Notes under the pieces: model-generated
Told to the model about the DNA's origin: nothing
What the model saw: the letters and a program-made list of their open reading frames with translations, nothing else
The model's database searches: none
Shown here: positions 1 through 4,721 of the stretch, piece after piece
Layout of the letters: each line of letters begins with the position of its first letter
Position numbering within the stretch: the stretch's first letter is position 1
Translations under genes and position numbers: made by a program
DNA from: Deltaproteobacteria bacterium
Lineage (GTDB): Bacteria > Myxococcota_A > UBA796 > UBA9615
Direction of reading: 5' to 3'
Assembly: GCA_029261955.1 (NCBI GenBank)
Contig: JAJDAI010000453.1
Span: 1-5,534, forward strand
DNA: 5,534 bases

Positions 1-2
1 TC

Positions 3-35
3 GGCCTCTGGCGGGCCTGGAGGATCGGCCTGTGA
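3..35 (+). CDS. Possible 3' end of an upstream operon gene (partial)
   Basis: An open frame enters from the left edge and ends at a TGA at 33-35, giving only the tail GLWRAWRIGL. The stop overlaps the GTG start of the next gene in a GTGA arrangement (32-35). The same geometry occurs between the next two genes, which is the main reason to list it. Ten residues are too few to identify a family. In a nir locus a heme d1 gene such as nirJ or nirF would be a natural candidate, but that is inference. The other two frames are also open here, so this could be chance. Confidence 0.3.
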   Translation, partial: GLWRAWRIGL

Positions 36-1057
36 ACGCTCCGCTCGAATACCCCGAGCTCGCGAGCGCCATCCAGAAGGGCGTCCCCCTCGTGGCGCGC
101 CCCTTCGAAGCGGTCGGCGAGCCCCTCGGCCTGAGCGAGGCGACCGTGCTGGCCGCGCTGCGCGGCTGGAGCGAAGACGGCCGACTGCGCGAGATCTCCG
201 CCGTGCTGGAGGGCGAGTCCTTCGGCTGGGAGAGCGCGCTCGTGGCCGGCGCCATCGACCCCGACCGGCTGGAAGCGGTCGCGGCGGTCGTCGGCGGGCA
301 CCCCAACGTCACCCACAACTACCAGCGCACCCACGACTTCAACCTCTGGTTCACCCTGGCGGTGCCGCCCGAGATGGGGCTGCAGCGCACGCTGAACCTG
401 CTGGAAGAGGAGTCCCAGGCCGGCCCCTTCGTGCCGCTGCCCCGCACCCGGACCTTCAAGATCGCGGTGCGCATGGACCCGAAGACGAAGCGGAATCGCT
501 CGTCCCACACCCGTCGCACGGGCCCCATCCCGCGGGTCGATCCCACGGCCTCCGAGCGGGCCATGTTCCGCCTGCTCCAGACCCCCCTTCCCTTCGTGTC
601 TCGCCCCTTCGAGGCGCTCGCGGCCCGCGAGGACGTGACGGAGGCCGCGCTGCTCGCCTTCGGCCAGGCGCACGAGGGCGGCGCCATGCGGCGCTACGCC
701 GCGACCTTCCACCACCGCAAGCTCGGTGTCGGCGGCAACGTGATGTCGGCCTGGCAGGTGCCGCAGGAGCGCATGGAGGAGGTGGGCGAGGCCCTGGCCG
801 CCCTCGGCGAGGTCAGCCACTGCTACGCCCGAGCCATCGTCCCGGAGTTCCCCTACCCGATGTACGCGATGATCCACGGCCCCGACGCGGCGGCCTGCGG
901 AGACATCGCGCGCGCCGCGGCCGAGGACCTGGGTCTGCCGATCCCGGCGATGCTCGAGAGCATCCGAGAATTCAAGAAGTGCCGTCTGCGCTACTTTCTG
1001 CCCGAGCTGGACTCGTGGTGGAACGCGCGGGTCGAGGCAGTAGGGAGCGAGGCGTGA
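32..1057 (+). CDS. nirDL: Fused siroheme decarboxylase, NirD-NirL (AhbA-AhbB) type
   Basis: This protein most likely removes the acetate carboxyls at C12 and C18 of siroheme to give 12,18-didecarboxysiroheme, a cytoplasmic step of heme d1 synthesis. Its 341 residues form two tandem Lrp/AsnC-like halves, each with a winged helix-turn-helix followed by a ferredoxin-like fold. The first half (about 8-150) carries HPNVTHNYQR (90-99), FNLWFT (103-108) and LPRTRTFKI (136-144), the AhbA/NirD signature. A basic linker (151-168) leads to the second half (about 172-332), with GVGGNVMSAWQVP (232-244), SHCYAR (262-267), YPMYAMIHG (275-283) and EFKKCRLRYF (313-322), as in AhbB/NirL. The GTG at 32 is chosen because GGAGG lies at 19-23, 8 bases upstream. 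The frame is open further left, so an N-terminal extension cannot be excluded. Despite the helix-turn-helix, these family members are enzymes, not regulators. The nearby nirS favours heme d1 over the alternative heme b route, in which homologous AhbAB acts. Confidence 0.93.
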   Translation: MNAPLEYPELASAIQKGVPLVARPFEAVGEPLGLSEATVLAALRGWSEDGRLREISAVLEGESFGWESALVAGAIDPDRLEAVAAVVGGHPNVTHNYQRTHDFNLWFTLAVPPEMGLQRTLNLLEEESQAGPFVPLPRTRTFKIAVRMDPKTKRNRSSHTRRTGPIPRVDPTASERAMFRLLQTPLPFVSRPFEALAAREDVTEAALLAFGQAHEGGAMRRYAATFHHRKLGVGGNVMSAWQVPQERMEEVGEALAALGEVSHCYARAIVPEFPYPMYAMIHGPDAAACGDIARAAAEDLGLPIPAMLESIREFKKCRLRYFLPELDSWWNARVEAVGSEA

Positions 1058-1821
1058 GCGTCGAAGGACTGGGCCGCGGACGAGTCACCCTGGTGGGCGG
1101 AGGCCCCGGCCCCGTCGATCTGATCAGCCTGCGCGGCTACCGCGCCCTGCTGGACGCGGACGTGGTGCTCTACGACAGCCTCGTGGATCCCGAGATGCTG
1201 GCCGAGGTGGAGGTCGAGACCATCTACGTGGGCAAGCGCTGCGGGCAGCACGCCATGACCCAGGAACAGATCTGCGAGCTCCTGGCCCAGCACGCGCTGG
1301 GCGGCAAGCACGTCGTGCGCCTCAAGGGCGGAGACCCGATGGTGCTCGGTCGCGGCGGGGAGGAGGCGCGCTACCTGAGCGCCCTCGACATCCCCATCGC
1401 CCTCGTGCCGGGCATCACGAGCTGCGTGGCGGCCCCCGAGCTCGCCGGCATCCCGGTGACCCACCGCGGCGTCGCGGACAGCTTCCACGTCGTCTCTGCG
1501 CACCGGCGCAACGACGAGATCGAGTTCTCGCTGCCGGCCTACCACGCCCGCACCACGATCGTGATCCTCATGGGTGTGCGCACCCTGCCGGTGTGGCGAG
1601 AGCAGCTGCGGGGCCTGGGCTACCCCGACGACCTGCCCGTGGCCTTCGTCACGAGCGGCGGCTGGGATGCGCAGAAGGTGCTCGTGAGCACCCTCGACAA
1701 CGCGGTCCAGGACGCCGAGGACGCCGGCGTGGACTCGCCGACCACCGCCGTGGTGGGCCACGTCGTGGCGCTTCGAGCCGAGATCCTGGGGCTGCAGGTC
1801 GAGCGTGCCGCCGTCGGCTGA
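1054..1821 (+). CDS. nirE: Uroporphyrinogen-III C-methyltransferase (SUMT)
   Basis: This enzyme methylates uroporphyrinogen III at C2 and C7 with two S-adenosylmethionine to make precorrin-2, the branch point towards siroheme, heme d1 and cobalamin. The 255-residue product is a normal single-domain SUMT. It has GGGPG (15-19) and YDSLV (40-44) near the N-terminus, VGKRCGQHAMTQEQI (59-73), VRLKGGDP (88-95), GRGGEE (99-104), VPGIT (118-122) and AGIPVTHR (131-138). These are the SAM-binding and substrate-pocket motifs of the family. A longer frame starts at GTG 979. I chose GTG 1054 because family similarity begins just after it, GGGAG (1043-1047) sits 6 bases upstream, and it gives a GTGA overlap with the preceding stop. 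That overlap implies translational coupling. The name nirE rather than cobA or sumT rests on the nir context; the reaction is the same. Confidence 0.95.
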   Translation: MSVEGLGRGRVTLVGGGPGPVDLISLRGYRALLDADVVLYDSLVDPEMLAEVEVETIYVGKRCGQHAMTQEQICELLAQHALGGKHVVRLKGGDPMVLGRGGEEARYLSALDIPIALVPGITSCVAAPELAGIPVTHRGVADSFHVVSAHRRNDEIEFSLPAYHARTTIVILMGVRTLPVWREQLRGLGYPDDLPVAFVTSGGWDAQKVLVSTLDNAVQDAEDAGVDSPTTAVVGHVVALRAEILGLQVERAAVG

Positions 1822-2473
1822 GCCCGGACCGCTGATCATCGCCTGGGTCGCCGCCGGCCGACGTGCGCTGATCGTCGGTGGTGGAGCGGTCGGCTCCCGC
1901 CGCATGGACGCGCTGCTGCGCGCCGGCGGACGGGTGACCCTCGTGGCCCCCGAGCTGTCCCCCGCGGTGCTCGCGGCCCGCGCGGCCGGGCGGCTCGTGG
2001 TGCACCAGCGCCGCTTCGAGCCTTCGGACCTGGACACCGCCGACCTGGTGCTCGTGAACATCGACGAGCACGACACCTCGGCCGAGATCGCGCGCCTGTC
2101 CCGCGCGCGGCACATCCCGGTGCACGTCGCCGACGATCCCCCCAACTGCGACTTCTACTTCGCCGCGATCCACCGCGACGAGCCCGTGCAGATCGCGGTG
2201 TCGACGGGCGGCGCGGGCCCGGTGCTGGCCGGCAAGCTGCGCGACCACCTCGCGGCGAACCTGCCCGACGATCTCGGCCTGGCGACCCAGCGCTTCGGCG
2301 CCCTGCGGGCCGCGGTGCGGCAGGCCTGCCCCGAGGACTCCGCGGGAAAGCACCGCATGCGCTGGCTGCGGGACTTCGGCCGGGCGGCCTCCTGGAGCGA
2401 GCTGGCGGCGCTGGACGAGGTGCGCATCGCTGAGCTCGCCGCCCGCTGCGCCGCCGAGCTCGCACATCGCTGA
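1805..2473 (+). CDS. Precorrin-2 dehydrogenase / sirohydrochlorin ferrochelatase
   Basis: This is a Met8/SirC/CysG-N-type protein that oxidises precorrin-2 to sirohydrochlorin with NAD+ and may also insert Fe2+ to give siroheme. The Rossmann motif GGGAVG is at 25-30, preceded by the strand RRALIVGGG. Next come NIDEHD (85-90), where relatives have the dehydrogenase strand, and HVADDPPNCDF (107-117), whose aspartates align with the catalytic Asp region of the family. STGGAGPVLAGKLR (133-146) follows. At 222 residues it matches the stand-alone SirC/Met8 form and lacks the methyltransferase domain of CysG, which the preceding gene supplies. The GTG start at 1805 overlaps the upstream stop by 17 bases, with AGG (1796-1798) 6 bases before it. 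No better start fits before the Rossmann strand. The C-terminal third is alanine- and arginine-rich and less conserved, so whether it also chelates iron is unresolved. sirC or cysG-like would be reasonable names. Confidence 0.92.
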   Translation: MPPSAEPGPLIIAWVAAGRRALIVGGGAVGSRRMDALLRAGGRVTLVAPELSPAVLAARAAGRLVVHQRRFEPSDLDTADLVLVNIDEHDTSAEIARLSRARHIPVHVADDPPNCDFYFAAIHRDEPVQIAVSTGGAGPVLAGKLRDHLAANLPDDLGLATQRFGALRAAVRQACPEDSAGKHRMRWLRDFGRAASWSELAALDEVRIAELAARCAAELAHR

Positions 2474-2485
2474 CCCCCCAAGGCA

Positions 2486-2519
2486 ATCGCCCCCGCGACC
2501 CGAAGGCCGCGAGGGCGAT
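2486..2519. terminator. Hairpin between convergent genes, probable bidirectional terminator
   Basis: The stretch is symmetric about 2502.5. ATCGCCC (2486-2492) pairs with GGGCGAT (2513-2519), CGCG (2494-2497) with CGCG (2508-2511), and CC with GG around a CGAA tetraloop (2501-2504). Two single mismatches (C/A at 2493-2512, A/C at 2498-2507) interrupt an otherwise 13-bp stem. It lies 13 bases after the dehydrogenase stop and 24 bases beyond the nirS stop, exactly where two converging transcription units need to end. Neither side has a real T-tract, so it may act with Rho or as a 3'-end stabiliser instead. Confidence 0.7.
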
Positions 2520-2542
2520 GCTTCACTGCTGAACGCGGAGCG

Positions 2543-4171
2543 TCAGTAGATGTCGTGGACCGTGTTGTAGATGTTCCACTTGCCCGTGGGCGTGCGCATC
2601 CAGTCCTCGTTGATCCGCTTCTTCTCCTTCAGCGTCTTGTCGTTGTAGATGATCATCTCACCGTCGTTGTCCCAGACGGAGATCCAGACCTCGTCGCCCT
2701 TCTTGTTGTACTCGAAGTGAACGACCTTGCCGTGGTCCGCGACCTGCCAGCACTTCGCGCCCTTCTTGAAGTTGGCCTTCTCGAAGACACAGACCTTCTG
2801 GTTGTCACCCTCGTCCTTGGCGAGGGTGCTGTCGGTCCAGATGTACTTGCTGTTGGGGTGCGTCTTGAGGAAGAGACCGGGGCCGGCCGTGTCCTCTTCG
2901 TACAGCACCTTCCAGGCGTGCTGGGGGTGACCCTCGGGGTCGGAGCCGTAGACCGTGATCTTGCCTTCACCCAGGTGGGTGGTGGCGGAGACGGGCCCGT
3001 AGACCGGGTCGACCCAGTTGGCGCCACGGCCCGGGTGGGGCTTCACGCCGGTCTCGAACTTCGTGACGAACTTCTTCTCCTGCAGGTCGATGACCGCCAT
3101 CTGGTCACGCATGTTGGCCGCGATGAGCAGGTACCGGCCCGTGGCGTCGAAGCCGCCGTCGTGCAGGAAGCGCTCAGTCTCGATCTGCGTGATCTTCAGG
3201 TTGTCGAGGTCCTCGTAGTCCACCAGCCAGACCATGCCGGTCTCCTTGATGGCGACGACCCACTCGGTGTCGTGGTGGGACGCCACGATCGTCGCGACGC
3301 GCGGCTCGGGGTGGTACTCGTTCGTGTCGTAGGTGTTGGAGCGGGTGGAGATGATCTTGAGCGGCTCGAGGCTCTTGCCGTCCAGGACGACCATCTGCGG
3401 CGGCCAGTAGCAGCCGACGACGGCGTAGGTGTCGTTGAAGTCACCCTTGGGGCCCTTGTACTTGGACACCTCGACCGAACGCGCGTCGAGGCAGGCGCGG
3501 GTCTCAGCGACGACCTTCGGCTTGTCGGCGAAGTTGTCGATGAGGCTGACCTTGCCGTCGCGACCGATCGTGTAGAAGTACCGGCCGGTGGCGGAGACGC
3601 GGAAGATGTGGACCGCGTAGCCGGTGTCCACGATGCCGACGAGCTTCTTGGTGTCGCCGTCGATGATGGCGCCCTGGCCGGCATCGCGGAGGATGACGCC
3701 GAACTCGTTGTCGATGTTCCGCTTGTGCTCGGGCTTGACCGGGCGCTCGGCGACCGGCGTGTGGATCTTGTGGGTGCCCTTGATGTCCTTCATGCCCCAC
3801 TCCGGCGGAATGGGCGGCGGCAGCTGGAGGAACTTCGCCAGCAGCGTGGTCTGCGCCTTGTCGAGCTCACCGGTGCGGCCCCAGCCGGGCATGCCGGCGT
3901 CGGTGCCGTCGAAGATCATGGTCTCGAGCTCAGCGAGGCTCTTCTTGAGCATCTTCTCGTCGGTGATGTTGGGCCCGGTCGCGCCCTTGCGCAGCGTGCC
4001 GTGGCAGCCCGAGCAGCGGTCGAAGTAGAGGTTCTCAGCCTGCTCGAAGTCGGCTGCAGACAAGGTCTCGGGCTCGGCGGCCACCGCGTCATCGGCTGCA
4101 AGGAGCGTGGAGCCGAGGCCGAGCGTGCCCAACGCCATGGCGAGGATCAGGAACAGAAAGGGCTTTCGCAT
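2543..4171 (-). CDS. nirS: Cytochrome cd1 nitrite reductase (NO-forming)
   Basis: This is the periplasmic enzyme that reduces nitrite to nitric oxide in denitrification. The 542-residue precursor has a Sec signal peptide (MRKPF, then a hydrophobic run to about residue 26, cleavage near VAA-E at 30-33). The cytochrome c domain carries CSGCH (53-57) and GMPGW with Met94 as candidate axial ligand. The eight-bladed d1 propeller follows: GYAVH gives His188 as proximal d1 ligand, ARSVEVSK is at 230-237, YHPEPR at 286-291, FLHDGG at 335-340, PHPGRGANW in the middle, KTHPNS later, and TPTGKWNIYNTVHDIY closes the protein. His287, His299, His300 and His337 are candidates for the distal-pocket histidines. 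The open frame extends 108 codons further upstream, but that part is low-complexity. ATG 4171 is preferred for its signal peptide and a GGAG (4184-4181) 9 bases upstream. nirS faces the d1-precursor operon tail to tail. Codon use is visibly less GC-extreme than in the neighbours. Confidence 0.98.
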   Translation of the reverse strand: MRKPFLFLILAMALGTLGLGSTLLAADDAVAAEPETLSAADFEQAENLYFDRCSGCHGTLRKGATGPNITDEKMLKKSLAELETMIFDGTDAGMPGWGRTGELDKAQTTLLAKFLQLPPPIPPEWGMKDIKGTHKIHTPVAERPVKPEHKRNIDNEFGVILRDAGQGAIIDGDTKKLVGIVDTGYAVHIFRVSATGRYFYTIGRDGKVSLIDNFADKPKVVAETRACLDARSVEVSKYKGPKGDFNDTYAVVGCYWPPQMVVLDGKSLEPLKIISTRSNTYDTNEYHPEPRVATIVASHHDTEWVVAIKETGMVWLVDYEDLDNLKITQIETERFLHDGGFDATGRYLLIAANMRDQMAVIDLQEKKFVTKFETGVKPHPGRGANWVDPVYGPVSATTHLGEGKITVYGSDPEGHPQHAWKVLYEEDTAGPGLFLKTHPNSKYIWTDSTLAKDEGDNQKVCVFEKANFKKGAKCWQVADHGKVVHFEYNKKGDEVWISVWDNDGEMIIYNDKTLKEKKRINEDWMRTPTGKWNIYNTVHDIY

Positions 4172-4192
4172 TTGGACGATCTCCGGGGTCGA

Positions 4193-4207
4193 GAGAGGTG
4201 GCCTCTC
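4193..4207. promoter_or_regulatory. nirS leader hairpin / terminator-like on + strand
   Basis: GAGAGG (4193-4198) and CCTCTC (4202-4207) form a perfect 6-bp stem around a 3-base loop. On the nirS mRNA this would be a stem-loop close to the predicted 5' end and 8 bases before the GGAG ribosome site, where it could stabilise the message or modulate initiation. On the + strand the same stem is followed by AATTTTTT (4208-4215), the form of a weak intrinsic terminator. There it would stop rightward antisense transcription coming through nirS before it reaches the WD40 promoter. The dual role is inference. Confidence 0.45.
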
Positions 4208-4226
4208 AATTTTTTCCCGCCATGGC

Positions 4227-4242
4227 TGCACGATCCTTGCCA
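4227..4242 (-). promoter_or_regulatory. Candidate sigma-54 promoter of nirS
   Basis: Read on the - strand, 4242 to 4227 is TGGCAAGGATCGTGCA. Against the RpoN consensus TGGCACGNNNNTTGCW it matches 10 of 12 defined positions, with the invariant -24 GG (4241-4240) and -12 GC (4229-4228) at the required 10-base spacing. Transcription would start near 4216, leaving a leader of about 45 bases that contains the hairpin and the ribosome site. I see no competing sigma-70 -35/-10 pair. The assignment is by sequence match only. Confidence 0.55.
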
Positions 4243-4276
4243 GATGAGCGCGAGCTTGATCTGGACACCGGAGGAG

Positions 4277-4290
4277 CTCCCCTTGGGGAG
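4277..4290. repeat. Short palindrome upstream of nirS promoter
   Basis: CTCCCCTTGGGGAG is a perfect 6-bp inverted repeat with a 2-base centre, centred about 67 bases upstream of the predicted nirS start site. It could be an activator or repressor site. In sequence this rich in G and C, short palindromes of this size also arise by chance. Confidence 0.3.
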
Positions 4291-4479
4291 ACGCGCGAGG
4301 GCGAGGACGGCCTGCTTCCCCGGCCAGCGATCGCGATCCTCCGCCCGCCCTCCTGCCGCGACGATCTGCCCCGAACAGCCGATGCTGACGTCCTTTGAGC
4401 CTGGATCCCCCGCCGCACTTCGCGGTCGCCGAGCCCGGAGCAGCGGAGCTCTCGCGAAGCCCACGCGGGCGAGCCTTCC

Positions 4480-4496
4480 TGTGGTTCGCGTCCACA
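4480..4496. repeat. TGTGG-N7-CCACA inverted repeat
   Basis: A perfect 5-bp dyad with a 7-base spacer, shaped like a helix-turn-helix operator but not matching the CRP (TGTGA-N6-TCACA) or FNR (TTGAT-N4-ATCAA) forms. It lies in the divergent region upstream of the larger palindromes. Five-base arms are weak evidence on their own. Confidence 0.25.
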
Positions 4497-4542
4497 AGCT
4501 CCGCTCCTCACACCAGGATCCTCCCCACGCCCCCCGGACGGC

Positions 4543-4568
4543 TGTGCCGGATCGCGCCAGCCGGCACA
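4543..4568. repeat. TGTGCCGG / CCGGCACA inverted half-sites
   Basis: TGTGCCGG (4543-4550) and its exact complement CCGGCACA (4561-4568) are separated by 10 bases. The right half is shared with the left arm of the larger palindrome at 4556-4589, which ends in a third GTGCCGG word (4578-4584). Three related half-sites within 42 bases suggest clustered, mutually exclusive or cooperative binding sites for a dimeric regulator. The centre (4555.5) is about 124 bases upstream of the predicted WD40 start site. Confidence 0.5.
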
Positions 4569-4589
4569 ACCCGGGTCGTGCCGGCTGGC
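4556..4589. repeat. 34-bp near-perfect palindrome, putative enhancer or operator
   Basis: The left arm GCCAGCCGGCAC (4556-4567) is the exact reverse complement of GTGCCGGCTGGC (4578-4589). The centre ACCCGGGT (4569-4576) is itself palindromic, so only the A/C pair 4568-4577 breaks the symmetry. Inside the right arm, GTGCC-N4-GGCAC (4578-4591) is a further small dyad. The centre falls about 107 bases upstream of the predicted sigma-54 start of the WD40 gene, the usual distance for a bacterial enhancer-binding protein. No T-run follows, and no gene ends nearby, so a terminator role is unlikely. Confidence 0.6.
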
Positions 4590-4615
4590 ACTCCCCACCG
4601 ATCGATCGCTGGACG

Positions 4616-4654
4616 AGCCCCCCCAGACCGCCTTGCAGGCGCTGTCGGGGGGCT
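4616..4654. repeat. 39-bp imperfect inverted repeat abutting the WD40 promoter
   Basis: AGCCCCCC (4616-4623) pairs perfectly with GGGGGGCT (4647-4654), and CGCC (4629-4632) with GGCG (4638-4641) around a TTGCA loop. The 5-base internal segments between them are symmetric in position and pair at alternate bases (A-T at 4625-4645 and 4627-4643). The right arm ends on T4654, the first base of the -24 element, so a protein or structure here could touch RNA polymerase. It lacks a following T-run and no transcript is known to reach it from the left. Confidence 0.5.
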
Positions 4655-4669
4655 GGCCCATGTCTTGCA
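4654..4669 (+). promoter_or_regulatory. Candidate sigma-54 promoter of the WD40 gene
   Basis: TGGCCCATGTCTTGCA matches the RpoN consensus TGGCACGNNNNTTGCW at 10 of 12 defined positions, including all five of the -12 block. The -24 GG is at 4655-4656 and the -12 GC at 4667-4668, with the correct 10-base spacing. The predicted start site is near 4680, about 42 bases before the ATG. A TTGACT at 4683-4688 resembles a -35 box, but I find no -10 at a suitable distance. Confidence 0.55.
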
Positions 4670-4721
4670 CCCCGGCCGTCCGTTGACTTGTCGCCTTGGG
4701 GATGGCGTTGGGTGAGTGTGG

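Larger units (their letters stand above)
4172..4721. other. 550-base divergent intergenic region, non-coding
   Basis: No convincing gene lies between the divergent nirS and the WD40 gene. Frames that cross this stretch give proline- and arginine-rich, low-complexity translations without motifs and without good ribosome sites. What it does hold is regulatory-looking: two sigma-54-like elements, a nirS leader hairpin, a cluster of palindromic half-sites (4543-4591) and a 39-bp inverted repeat (4616-4654), each listed separately. Between about 4291 and 4479 I see nothing beyond GC-rich sequence with short self-complementary words such as GCGATCGC (4327-4334). Confidence 0.75.

Noticed and set aside
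979..1053. Upstream GTG start for the methyltransferase at 979
   Set aside because: It overlaps the NirDL coding region by 79 bases, has no family similarity in the added 25 residues, and GTG 1054 has a good ribosome site and coupling overlap.
32..1057. Reading the first gene as an Lrp/AsnC transcription regulator
   Set aside because: The HPNVTHNYQR, FNLWFT, SHCY and YAMIHG motifs are those of the siroheme decarboxylase branch, and the operon neighbours are tetrapyrrole enzymes.
991..2145. Long - strand open frames opposite the biosynthetic operon
   Set aside because: They are complements of well-identified enzymes in GC-rich DNA, with low-complexity H/D/A/R-rich translations.
4256..4269. 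FNR/DNR-type box around TTGAT (4256-4260)
   Set aside because: Only one half-site matches; the partner half (ACACC against ATCAA) agrees at one of five positions, and no suitable -10 lies at the expected distance towards nirS.
4172..4495. A 108-residue N-terminal extension of NirS in the same frame
   Set aside because: It is arginine-rich low-complexity sequence that would bury the signal peptide, and the ATG at 4171 has a proper ribosome site.
4683..4711. Sigma-70 promoter with TTGACT as -35
   Set aside because: The hexamer 17 bases downstream is CGTTGG, which does not resemble a -10, and the position fits downstream of the better sigma-54 element.
4395..4715. A 106-codon frame on the + strand in the divergent region
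   Set aside because: The translation is proline- and arginine-rich with no recognisable domain, it lies over the palindromes and the promoter candidate, and its start lacks ribosome-site support.
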